Positions 57,884-64,000 of a stretch of DNA of 64,000 nucleotides are shown here, one piece after another. Under the pieces are notes generated by a model that ran no database searches, was not told the DNA's origin, and was given only the letters and a program-made list of their open reading frames with translations. How positions within the stretch are numbered: the first letter of the stretch is position 1; the number at the start of each line of letters is the position of its first letter. A program made the translations under genes and the position numbers. Source of the DNA: JANNPJ01 sp965200525 (lineage in GTDB: Bacteria; Actinomycetota; Actinomycetes; Actinomycetales; Kineosporiaceae); NCBI GenBank assembly GCA_965200525.1, contig OZ241368.1:5704001-5768000 (forward strand). The letters are read 5' to 3'.

Positions 57884-58989
57884 GCGAGGCCGTCCCGCCG
57901 CCGGCCGACCCGATCGATCCGGCCGGTCCGGCCGGTCTGGCCGCCGTGGCCCAGCACGCCTGGGAGGACACGTACCCGCGCGACGACCGGGGCCGGCCGG
58001 TGGCCCCGCGGGTGCAGCGCCTCGTGATGCTCGACGTGATCAACCATCCCACCCGGGACGACGCCGATCGGCTCGAGCACGCGCTCGGGGCCCTGGAGCA
58101 GCGCTGGCCCCGCGGCCCGCACGGGCTGCTGATGGCGCTGGGCTGGGGGCCCGGCTGGTTCGAGCGGCGAACCGAGAGCTCGTCCCCGGTCGGTCGCCCC
58201 CTGCCCCTGGCTCGCTGGGAAGATCCGGAGCTGGAGGACATCGACGCCTGCCTTCACCTGGCCAGTGACCGTCCCGAGGTGCTCGACGACGTCGTCGCCC
58301 TCCTCTTCGGCCCGGGCCGGTACGACCAACGGCGCTGTCTGGCGATCCGGGAGATCCGGACCGGGTTCGTCGGGGCGGGCCTGCCGGCCGGCCATCTGGA
58401 CGGAGCCGGTATTTCGTCGGAATCGCCACTGTTGCTGGGATTTCACTCCGGCCTGACCGGAAACCAGGCCACCGAGGCCGAAGTCACCATCACCCGCGGC
58501 CGGATGACGGGCGGCACCACGATGCACGTCAGTCGGATCCTGCTCGATGTACAGGCGTGGTACGCGAGATCGGCCGACGAGCGCGCAGCCCGGATGTTCG
58601 CCCCGTCGATCAGTGCCGAGCAGGCGGCCGACCTGGTCGAGGACGCCAAGAGCGATCCCGAGCTGGTGGCTTCGCTGGCCGCCGAGCACGGCGTCGTCGG
58701 GCACGCCCAGGCGGCAGCCCGGGCCCGGCTCGACGGCCGGCCCCGAATCAATCGGCGGGACTTCGCCACTCTTGACGACGGCCGGCCCGGAACCCACTTC
58801 GTCTCCATCCAGCGCACGATCGCCGACTTCAACGCGACCCGGGGCGCGATGAACGCCGCCGATGCCCGGCATCACCATCAGGCGATCGGTCACCGGGAGA
58901 ACAACGGCATCAACACGGTGGTCGAGGTGATCAGCCGGGCGAACTTCTCCGTTCCGCCGCGGGCCCTGCGCGCCTTCCCCCTGCTCTGA
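57880..58989 (+). CDS. DyP-type peroxidase-like protein
   Basis: A 369-residue protein with scattered DyP features. GHLDGAG (near residue 171) fits the GxxDG distal motif. The region GVVGHAQAAARARLDGRPRINRRDF resembles the DyP proximal-His and Arg segment, followed by GTHFVSIQRTIADF as in GLxFVxxQ of DyP enzymes. There is no Tat signal. The N-terminal third lacks a clear DyP domain, and related haloarchaeal/actinobacterial proteins (DUF7405-like, as I recall) are annotated as unknown. Heme binding would need proof. It is translationally coupled to the NmrA-like gene. Confidence 0.65.
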   Translation: MSEAVPPPADPIDPAGPAGLAAVAQHAWEDTYPRDDRGRPVAPRVQRLVMLDVINHPTRDDADRLEHALGALEQRWPRGPHGLLMALGWGPGWFERRTESSSPVGRPLPLARWEDPELEDIDACLHLASDRPEVLDDVVALLFGPGRYDQRRCLAIREIRTGFVGAGLPAGHLDGAGISSESPLLLGFHSGLTGNQATEAEVTITRGRMTGGTTMHVSRILLDVQAWYARSADERAARMFAPSISAEQAADLVEDAKSDPELVASLAAEHGVVGHAQAAARARLDGRPRINRRDFATLDDGRPGTHFVSIQRTIADFNATRGAMNAADARHHHQAIGHRENNGINTVVEVISRANFSVPPRALRAFPLL

Positions 58990-59037
58990 GTCTGCTCCGA
59001 ATCTGCTCCGACCCTTGCTCTGAAACGGCTTTGACAC

Positions 59038-59080
59038 GCGAGTGCGGTGGACCCCCTTGGGGTGGGTCCACCGCACTCGC
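59038..59080. terminator. 17-bp perfect bidirectional terminator hairpin
   Basis: GCGAGTGCGGTGGACCC (59038-59054) pairs fully with GGGTCCACCGCACTCGC (59064-59080) across CCTTGGGGT. It lies between the convergent DyP-like and MFS genes. Confidence 0.9.
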
Positions 59081-59103
59081 CGTTCTGGGGCGGGTCTGTG
59101 GGA

Positions 59104-60570
59104 TCAGGCCGCGGCCGGTGCCGCCGAGCGCCGCAGGGCGAAGCCGACGGTCAGCGCCACGACCAGCACGAGCAGGCCGTTGCACAGCAGGGCGAGGTTG
59201 ATTCCGCCGAGCACCGCCTGCGTGTGGGGGTGATCGGCGGACAGGCTGTGGAGCCGGGCGGTGGCGATGCTGCTCATGATCGGGATACCGACCGCGATGC
59301 TCACCTGCTGGGTCATGGTGGTGATGCCGGTGGCCAGGCCCTGCTGGTCGTTCGGCAGTCCGGAGGTCGCGGTGACCAGGTAGCCGACGATGGCCACCAC
59401 ATGACCGTAACTGCTGATGGCACCGACGATCAGTACCGGCACCAGCCAGGAGCGGCTGTCGCCGGCGAAGAACAGCACGCCGACCGCGACGGCCTGGACG
59501 ATGAGACCGGCCATCAGGGTGGCCCGGCTGCTGCCGAGCAGACCGATCACCCGCGGCGCCGTCACGCCCCCGAGGAAGGCGAACACTCCGAGCACCCCGA
59601 AGCACAGGCCGGTGGTGAGCGCCGAATAGCCGAGCACCTCCTGCAGGTACAGGGTGAGGAGGAAAATCATGGCGGTGAAACCGATGAAGGTGGAGAAGCC
59701 ACCGATGTTGCCCCACTTCACCGTTGAGCTGTTGAGGATGCGCACCGAGGCGAGCGGCTCCTTCGACCGCAGTTCGATGATCCAGAAGGCCACCAGCAGG
59801 ATCGCGGCCAGGGCGAACGAGATCAACGTGCGTGAGGAGCCCCAGCCGCGCACGCCGGCCTCCGAGATGCCGTAGACCAGGGCGATCAGCCCAGTGCTGA
59901 CCGTGATCGCGCCCGGCACGTCGAGACGGGCATGTTGCGAGCGGCTCTCGGCGAGCAGAAGCGGTGCCACGATCAGGATCAGGATGCCGACCGGCACGTT
60001 GATGAAGAAGGCGAACCGCCAGCTCAGCCAGGTGGTGAGCAGACCACCCATCACCGCACCGAAGGTGAAGCCGGCCGACAGCATGGCCCCGTTCAGGCCC
60101 AGGGCGCGGTCACGCAGCGGGCCCTCCGGGAACGACGTGGTCAGCAGCGACAGGCCGGCCGGGGTGACCATCGCGGTGGCGAGCCCCTGAGCGACCCGAG
60201 CCACCAGCAGGGTGCTCGGGGAGTTGGCGAATCCTCCGACCGCCGAGGCGATCGTGAGCAGGAGCACACCGGCCAGGAACAGCCTCCGACGGCCGAAAAG
60301 GTCGGCCACCCGGCCGAAGAGCAGGGTGAAGCCCGCTGCGGTGAGGGCGAAGGTGGTCGCGATCCACTGCAGGTTCTCCAACCGGAAGCCGACCGCGGAA
60401 CCAATGACCGGGACGGCGACGTTCAGGATGGAGAAGTCGACCGCGAGAGTGAACTGAGCTCCCAGCAACAGAATGAGAATGAGCCGCTGCTGGCGGGTCA
60501 TCGTGGTCGATGCGTTGAGGCCAGAGATCTCTGTCATTGGCTCACTGTGAGTTTCGTCGAGAGACGACAT
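59104..60570 (-). CDS. MFS exporter, DHA2/EmrB type (14 TM)
   Basis: A 488-residue drug:proton antiporter-like exporter with about fourteen hydrophobic segments. Motif A is GRVADLFGRRRLFL, motif B lies around LLVARVAQGLATA, and motif C is GAMLSAGFTFGAVMGGLLTTWLSWRFAFFINVPVG. ATG 60570 has AAGGAG 10 bp upstream; ATG 60537 is an alternative. It probably exports a hydrophobic compound; the substrate is unknown. Divergent from an XRE/MmyB-type regulator, a common arrangement for inducible exporters. Confidence 0.92.
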   Translation of the reverse strand: MSSLDETHSEPMTEISGLNASTTMTRQQRLILILLLGAQFTLAVDFSILNVAVPVIGSAVGFRLENLQWIATTFALTAAGFTLLFGRVADLFGRRRLFLAGVLLLTIASAVGGFANSPSTLLVARVAQGLATAMVTPAGLSLLTTSFPEGPLRDRALGLNGAMLSAGFTFGAVMGGLLTTWLSWRFAFFINVPVGILILIVAPLLLAESRSQHARLDVPGAITVSTGLIALVYGISEAGVRGWGSSRTLISFALAAILLVAFWIIELRSKEPLASVRILNSSTVKWGNIGGFSTFIGFTAMIFLLTLYLQEVLGYSALTTGLCFGVLGVFAFLGGVTAPRVIGLLGSSRATLMAGLIVQAVAVGVLFFAGDSRSWLVPVLIVGAISSYGHVVAIVGYLVTATSGLPNDQQGLATGITTMTQQVSIAVGIPIMSSIATARLHSLSADHPHTQAVLGGINLALLCNGLLVLVVALTVGFALRRSAAPAAA

Positions 60571-60618
60571 CCGAGACCTGCTCCTTAGTCGAAGAACTAT
60601 CGGAGTCAACAGTGACGG

Positions 60619-60631
60619 AGCTCGGCGAGCT
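60619..60631. promoter_or_regulatory. palindrome between MFS and XRE genes
   Basis: AGCTCGGCGAGCT is a perfect 6-1-6 palindrome in the 132-bp divergent region, near the middle. Confidence 0.4.
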
Positions 60632-60702
60632 GTCCCACTCCCAGTTGTTCGTACCCTCGCCAGGGTGAGGCTGCGAGGTGATGCTTGGCCCATACTCGGA
60701 AT

Positions 60703-61611
60703 ATGGAGCTGACGACTGAGCTGGGTGAATTTCTCAAGTCTCGGCGCGCCCGGTTGCAACCGGACGACGTAGGTCTGAGTGAGTACGGCGAACGTCGCCG
60801 GGTGCCGGGGTTGCGGCGTGAGGAGCTGGCCCGGCTGGCCGGGGTCAGTATCGCGTACTACACCCGGCTGGAGCAGGGCTTGAGCCACAATGCCTCGGCC
60901 GGCGTGCTTGAGGCGCTGTCCATGGCGCTCCGGTTGGACGAGTACGAGCGAACTCACCTGCACGACCTCGCCCGGCGGCGGGTGAAGCCCCGCCGGCCGG
61001 TGGCGCCCGAGCGGATGCGGCCGGGCCTGGGGCGGATGATCCAGGCGATCGGCAATGTTCCGGCCCTGGTGATCGGCCGCCGGACCGACGTTCTGGCCTG
61101 GAACCCGATGGCGCACGCCCTCCTGACCGGGCACCTCGATCCGCTCAGCCCGGAACGGCCCACCACTCGGCCGAATCTCGCCCTGCTGGTGTTCCTCGAC
61201 CTGCATGCCCGAGAGTTGTACGCCGACTGGTCGGCCGAGTCGGCCGACCTGGTGGCCTACCTGCGAATGGTCGCCGGCCGCCACCCCGACGACCCCCAGC
61301 TGGCGGCCCTGGTGGGCGAATTGTGCATGAAGAGCACTGAATTCGCCCGGCTCTGGTCGGCTCATCCGGTCAAGGACAAGACCCACGGCACCCGCCGGTT
61401 CCGGCATCCGCTGGTGGGCAGCCTTACCCTGGAGTACGAGGCGCTTCGCCTGCCCGACGCCGACGACCAGCGGGTGGTGACGTATTACGCGAAGCAAGGG
61501 TCGCCGTCCGCGGAGGCCCTGGTGCTGCTCGGCGGCCTGGCCGCTCAGCTGGCGCGCAGCGACGAGTCAGCGGGCCTGCACCACCATCAGGGCGCCGAGC
61601 CCGGTTCCTGA
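60703..61611 (+). CDS. XRE-family regulator with MmyB-like ligand domain
   Basis: A 302-residue protein. The helix-turn-helix (about 5-75: LGEFLKSRRARLQPDDVGL, RRVPGLRREELARLAGVSIAYYTRLEQG) is followed by the MmyB-like PAS ligand-binding domain (about 100-290: NVPALVIGRRTDVLAWNPMAHALL and HGTRRFRHPLVGSLTLEYEALRLPDADDQRVVTY). These regulators bind fatty-acid-like ligands in at least one characterised case. ATG 60703 is the usual start (MELTTELGEFL). Divergent from the MFS exporter, its likely target. Confidence 0.92.
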   Translation: MELTTELGEFLKSRRARLQPDDVGLSEYGERRRVPGLRREELARLAGVSIAYYTRLEQGLSHNASAGVLEALSMALRLDEYERTHLHDLARRRVKPRRPVAPERMRPGLGRMIQAIGNVPALVIGRRTDVLAWNPMAHALLTGHLDPLSPERPTTRPNLALLVFLDLHARELYADWSAESADLVAYLRMVAGRHPDDPQLAALVGELCMKSTEFARLWSAHPVKDKTHGTRRFRHPLVGSLTLEYEALRLPDADDQRVVTYYAKQGSPSAEALVLLGGLAAQLARSDESAGLHHHQGAEPGS

Positions 61612-61639
61612 TCGGGCTCGGCGCTCGACCGATCGAGGT

Positions 61640-62560
61640 TCAGGCGCCCACGCTCAACGCTACTTTTCCGAGCACCTGCCGTTCCCGCAGCGCGGTGAGC
61701 GCCTCGGGCAGCGCCTTCCAGTTTCCGCTGAACCCGAGGTAGGGGTGCAGCCGCCCGGTCGACACCAGCTCGGCCAGAATGCCGAGGTCGAGGTCGTCCG
61801 GATCGCCGGTCGCGTAGAGCAGGGTGTCGAGCTTGGCTCCCGGATGGCCGCGCAGCAGGGTGACGAAGTCGAGGAGGGTCTGTTCGCGGGAAGAGTTGCC
61901 GTACAACAGGATAAGCCCCTGCGGGGCGACCAGCTCGACCGCTGCCGCCAGCTGATCGCCGCCGGCGGCCTCGAAGATGGTCTCGAACGGCCCGGTGGCA
62001 GTGCGGATATCAGTCACGATGTGAGCGGCGCCGGCCTCGGCCAAGCCCTTGGCCCGCTCCGGGTGGCCGACCACGGCGGTGACCTGTGCGCCGGCTCCGT
62101 ACGCCAGTTCGACCAGAAACCGGCCGACCCCGCCGGCGGCTCCGGTGATCAGAACCCGCTTACCGATCAGTGATCCGGCCCGGCGGATCAACCGCAGCGC
62201 GGTCAAACCGGCGATGCCCAGGGTGGCGGCCTGCTCAAAGGTCACATTGTCGGCCAGCGGGGCCAGCCGAGAAGGGGGCAGCGAAACCTGTTCCGCCCAG
62301 GCCCCCTGGTCAGCCAGCCCCACGACCCTGGTGCCGACGGCGGGGCCGGAACCGTCCGCCGGCGTCCGCAGGACCACCCCGGCGAAGTCCTGCCCGGGCC
62401 GCCACCCGGCCGGGCGGCGGGAGATGAGAAGCAGCTCACCGCGATTGATCGAGAACGCCCGGACCGACACCACGGTCTCGTTCGGGGAGGGCTCGGGTTG
62501 GTCGACCTCCCGCATCTGGACCGGGTCGATCTCGCCGGGAGTGTTGACGATGGCCAGCAT
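61640..62560 (-). CDS. zinc-independent MDR-type NADPH:quinone/alkenal oxidoreductase
   Basis: A 306-residue medium-chain dehydrogenase. GHLDG-like zinc sites are absent; NRGELL (Asn in the active site) and GWRPGQDFAGVV replace them, as in quinone oxidoreductases. The cofactor motif VLITGAAGGVGRFLVELA (about 137-154) favours NADP(H). ATG 62560 follows AGGAG; the longer frame to 62851 is a shadow. It starts about 20 bp after the HAD gene in the same direction and may belong to its operon. The substrate is an alkene, quinone or enoyl compound by family only. Confidence 0.88.
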   Translation of the reverse strand: MLAIVNTPGEIDPVQMREVDQPEPSPNETVVSVRAFSINRGELLLISRRPAGWRPGQDFAGVVLRTPADGSGPAVGTRVVGLADQGAWAEQVSLPPSRLAPLADNVTFEQAATLGIAGLTALRLIRRAGSLIGKRVLITGAAGGVGRFLVELAYGAGAQVTAVVGHPERAKGLAEAGAAHIVTDIRTATGPFETIFEAAGGDQLAAAVELVAPQGLILLYGNSSREQTLLDFVTLLRGHPGAKLDTLLYATGDPDDLDLGILAELVSTGRLHPYLGFSGNWKALPEALTALRERQVLGKVALSVGA

Positions 62561-62583
62561 GGGCGCACTCCTTCTCATGAGGC

Positions 62584-63264
62584 TCAGCCCACCACGGGCG
62601 CCCGTTCGCCGGGCTGCCGGGCGAGCAGATAATCCTTCAACTGCCGATTCTGGCCGACCATCACCGGGTTTCCGATCAGATCGAGCATGGGGATGTCGGA
62701 AGGGTGGTCGCCGTAACCGAAACAGCGCATCGGGTCGACCCCAGGATACTCGGCCAGCAGCCGCGAAGCGGCCACCTGCTTGCCCGAACCGATCACGGAT
62801 TCGGCGATCTCGCCGGTGTGGTCGCCGTCCGCGACGATCGGTGCTGTGCACAGCAGACGGTCGGCGCCGACGTCCTCGGCGATCGGGTCGAGCGGCGCCG
62901 GGAACGATCCTGAGACGAGCACGATCAGGGCGCCGTCCTGCTGATGCCGGCGCAGACGGTCGCGGGTGGACGTGATGTAGAACTCGCCCTGCGTGGTCCG
63001 GGTCTCGAACCAGCGCCGGCCCGCGGCCGCGACGGCGTCGGCGCGATGGCCGGTGAAGTGCTCGTAGTACCGCCGGTTGATGTCGTCGCGGGGCACGCCG
63101 AGATCCGCCGCCAGTTGCAGGGAGTGGCGGATGGCCCGGTACTGGGCGGCGCCGGCGGTGCCGTCCCGCTCGGTCAGATAGAACTCCAGGAAATCGAACA
63201 TGCTCTTGCTGTGGATCAGGGTCTCGTCGACGTCGCAGAACACGATGTAGCCGGGCTCAGGCAT
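62584..63264 (-). CDS. HAD-IB family phosphatase
   Basis: A 226-residue SerB/CicA-type HAD hydrolase. Motif I is VFCDVDETLI (Asp nucleophile and acid, about 9-13), motif II VLVSGSF, motif III Lys in GSGKQVAASRLL, motif IV FGYGDHPSDIPMLDL. A helical C1 cap lies at about 20-110. Proteins of this type dephosphorylate small acyl or amino-acid phosphates in lipid or specialised metabolism. Its ATG overlaps the stop of the KASIII-like gene by 8 bp, so they are co-translated. Confidence 0.88.
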   Translation of the reverse strand: MPEPGYIVFCDVDETLIHSKSMFDFLEFYLTERDGTAGAAQYRAIRHSLQLAADLGVPRDDINRRYYEHFTGHRADAVAAAGRRWFETRTTQGEFYITSTRDRLRRHQQDGALIVLVSGSFPAPLDPIAEDVGADRLLCTAPIVADGDHTGEIAESVIGSGKQVAASRLLAEYPGVDPMRCFGYGDHPSDIPMLDLIGNPVMVGQNRQLKDYLLARQPGERAPVVG

Positions 63265-64000
63265 GGTCGGTCACCTCGATCAGGACGCCGGTCCAGGTGA
63301 ATCCCGCGCCGGCGCCCAGCAGCAGCACCGTGTCGCCGGGCTGCAACTGTCCCTGCTCGACCAGGTGATACAGACCCACCGGAGCGTCCCCGCTGCCGAG
63401 ATGGCCGGTGGTCCGGGACAGGCCCCACAGCGATTTGGCCATCCCGTCCGCGAACACACCGAAGTAGTTGTCCCGCATCAGTTCGATTCCCAGGCTGGGG
63501 AAGACGATGTGCTTCAGACCGTCCTGCGCGTCACCGGGCAGGAGCGAGTCCCGAATAGTGCCGACCGCGGCCCGGGTGTGTTCGGTCAGGGTCTCCCGGC
63601 CGCGCTCGGCCAGGTAGGCGCGCTTGGCCGCCCGGACGTCGTGTTCGCCGTCGAGCAGTTCGGGGGTCTCCGGCAGCGGTTCGCGGGTTCGGTGCAGCGC
63701 TTCCAGGGTCGGGTCGGACACGGTGTGCACACCCCGGATGCGCAGCGCGGACGGCCGTCGCGAGAGCACCATGGCGCCGGCGCCATCGCCGTAGACGATG
63801 CCGTAGTCGCCGGTGTAGCGATCGAAGGACGACGTGCCGAACCGGTCGGTGGCCACCACCAGCGCGCGGTCCTCGGGGCCGGCCGTGTTCAGATGGGCGC
63901 AGGCCAGGGTGAGCGCGATCAGCGAACCGTTGCAGCCCTGCATCAGGTTGAAGGGCACCGCCCGGCGGTTGCCCAGCGCGTCCTGCACGTAGGACGCCGT
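63257..64000 (-). CDS. atypical ketoacyl-ACP synthase III-like protein (N-terminus outside window)
   Basis: The C-terminal 247 residues of a KASIII-fold protein. The nucleophile Cys is in MQGCNGSLIALTLA, and IVYGDGAGAMVLSRR is a family segment. The canonical His and Asn blocks are changed: where FabH has HQAN it reads FPSLG, and where FabH has GNTSAAS it reads GHLGSGDAP. This matches acyltransferase-type KASIII homologues (CerJ-like) rather than condensing enzymes. It is coupled to a HAD phosphatase, suggesting a biosynthetic operon continuing beyond the right edge. Confidence 0.85.
   Translation of the reverse strand, partial: TASYVQDALGNRRAVPFNLMQGCNGSLIALTLACAHLNTAGPEDRALVVATDRFGTSSFDRYTGDYGIVYGDGAGAMVLSRRPSALRIRGVHTVSDPTLEALHRTREPLPETPELLDGEHDVRAAKRAYLAERGRETLTEHTRAAVGTIRDSLLPGDAQDGLKHIVFPSLGIELMRDNYFGVFADGMAKSLWGLSRTTGHLGSGDAPVGLYHLVEQGQLQPGDTVLLLGAGAGFTWTGVLIEVTDHA

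Overview
This window is chromosomal DNA from a high-GC actinobacterium. Evidence for this: GTG and TTG starts are common, genes are tightly packed, the glycogen genes are of the GlgC/GlgM type, there is a complete bio operon with the actinobacterial auxiliary gene bsaP, a DtxR/IdeR-type iron box is present, and there is an SsgA-family (SsgB-like) cell-division gene. SsgA-family genes point to a morphologically complex actinomycete or a close relative (Streptomyces, Frankia, Kineosporia, Micromonospora or similar). I cannot name the genus from sequence alone. I see no phage, insertion sequence, CRISPR array or rRNA.

Layout. Positions 1-9.8 kb hold divergent glgC/glgM, an ABC ATPase, an NfeD-SPFH membrane pair, a coiled-coil lytic transglycosylase, a TSUP permease, a TrmH-type RNA methyltransferase, a catalytically degenerate EAL protein and a MarR regulator. 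Positions 10-15.4 kb hold a large membrane protein, a divergent PRPP synthetase, malonyl-CoA synthetase (matB) and a metallophosphoesterase; the start codons of the last two overlap on opposite strands. Positions 15.4-18.2 kb form an iron neighbourhood (ferritin, a DUF2470/HugZ-like protein, an iron box, a FhuF-like Fe-S protein) around a stand-alone rpsD. Positions 19.2-23.8 kb are the bioB-bsaP-bioA-bioF-bioD operon, with every junction overlapping, behind a palindromic operator candidate. Positions 23.9-33.8 kb hold a methyltransferase, a BTAD/TPR protein overlapping a DksA/TraR-type zinc-finger gene, a secreted nuclease, a GH26-like hydrolase, a decayed thioesterase, an M20 peptidase and a carbonic anhydrase.

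Positions 34-37 kb look accessory: a DUF222-HNH protein carrying a 15-bp minisatellite and preceded by a perfect DnaA-box 9-mer, then a P-loop kinase. Positions 37-46.5 kb hold a HAD phosphatase, dapA, a SorC-type regulator divergent from a transaldolase-like gene plus an SDR, a TetR/MMPL efflux pair with a frameshift in the MMPL gene, a decayed SMP-30-like gene and a MerR/QorB-like pair. Positions 46.6-53.5 kb carry tRNA-Gly, -Cys and -Val, a pabB-like gene, the SsgB-like gene, a TIGR02611 gene, a 1279-residue protein made of two tandem sensor-PAS-GGDEF modules, and a second tRNA-Val. Positions 53.6-64 kb hold an SDR, a GH16 remnant, FabH, a LysR gene divergent from an NmrA-like plus DyP-like pair, an MFS exporter divergent from an XRE/MmyB regulator, a quinone oxidoreductase, and a HAD phosphatase coupled to an atypical KASIII that runs off the right edge.

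Three themes stand out. (1) Many regulators are divergent from their likely target and have a palindrome between them. (2) Short tandem duplications sit right at or after stop codons in many places. (3) Several genes are decaying: a thioesterase, MMPL, SMP-30 and GH16. The observations I would follow first are the tandem diguanylate cyclase with an I-site in only one half, the iron box between the HugZ-like gene and rpsD, bsaP, and the stop-codon tandem duplications.
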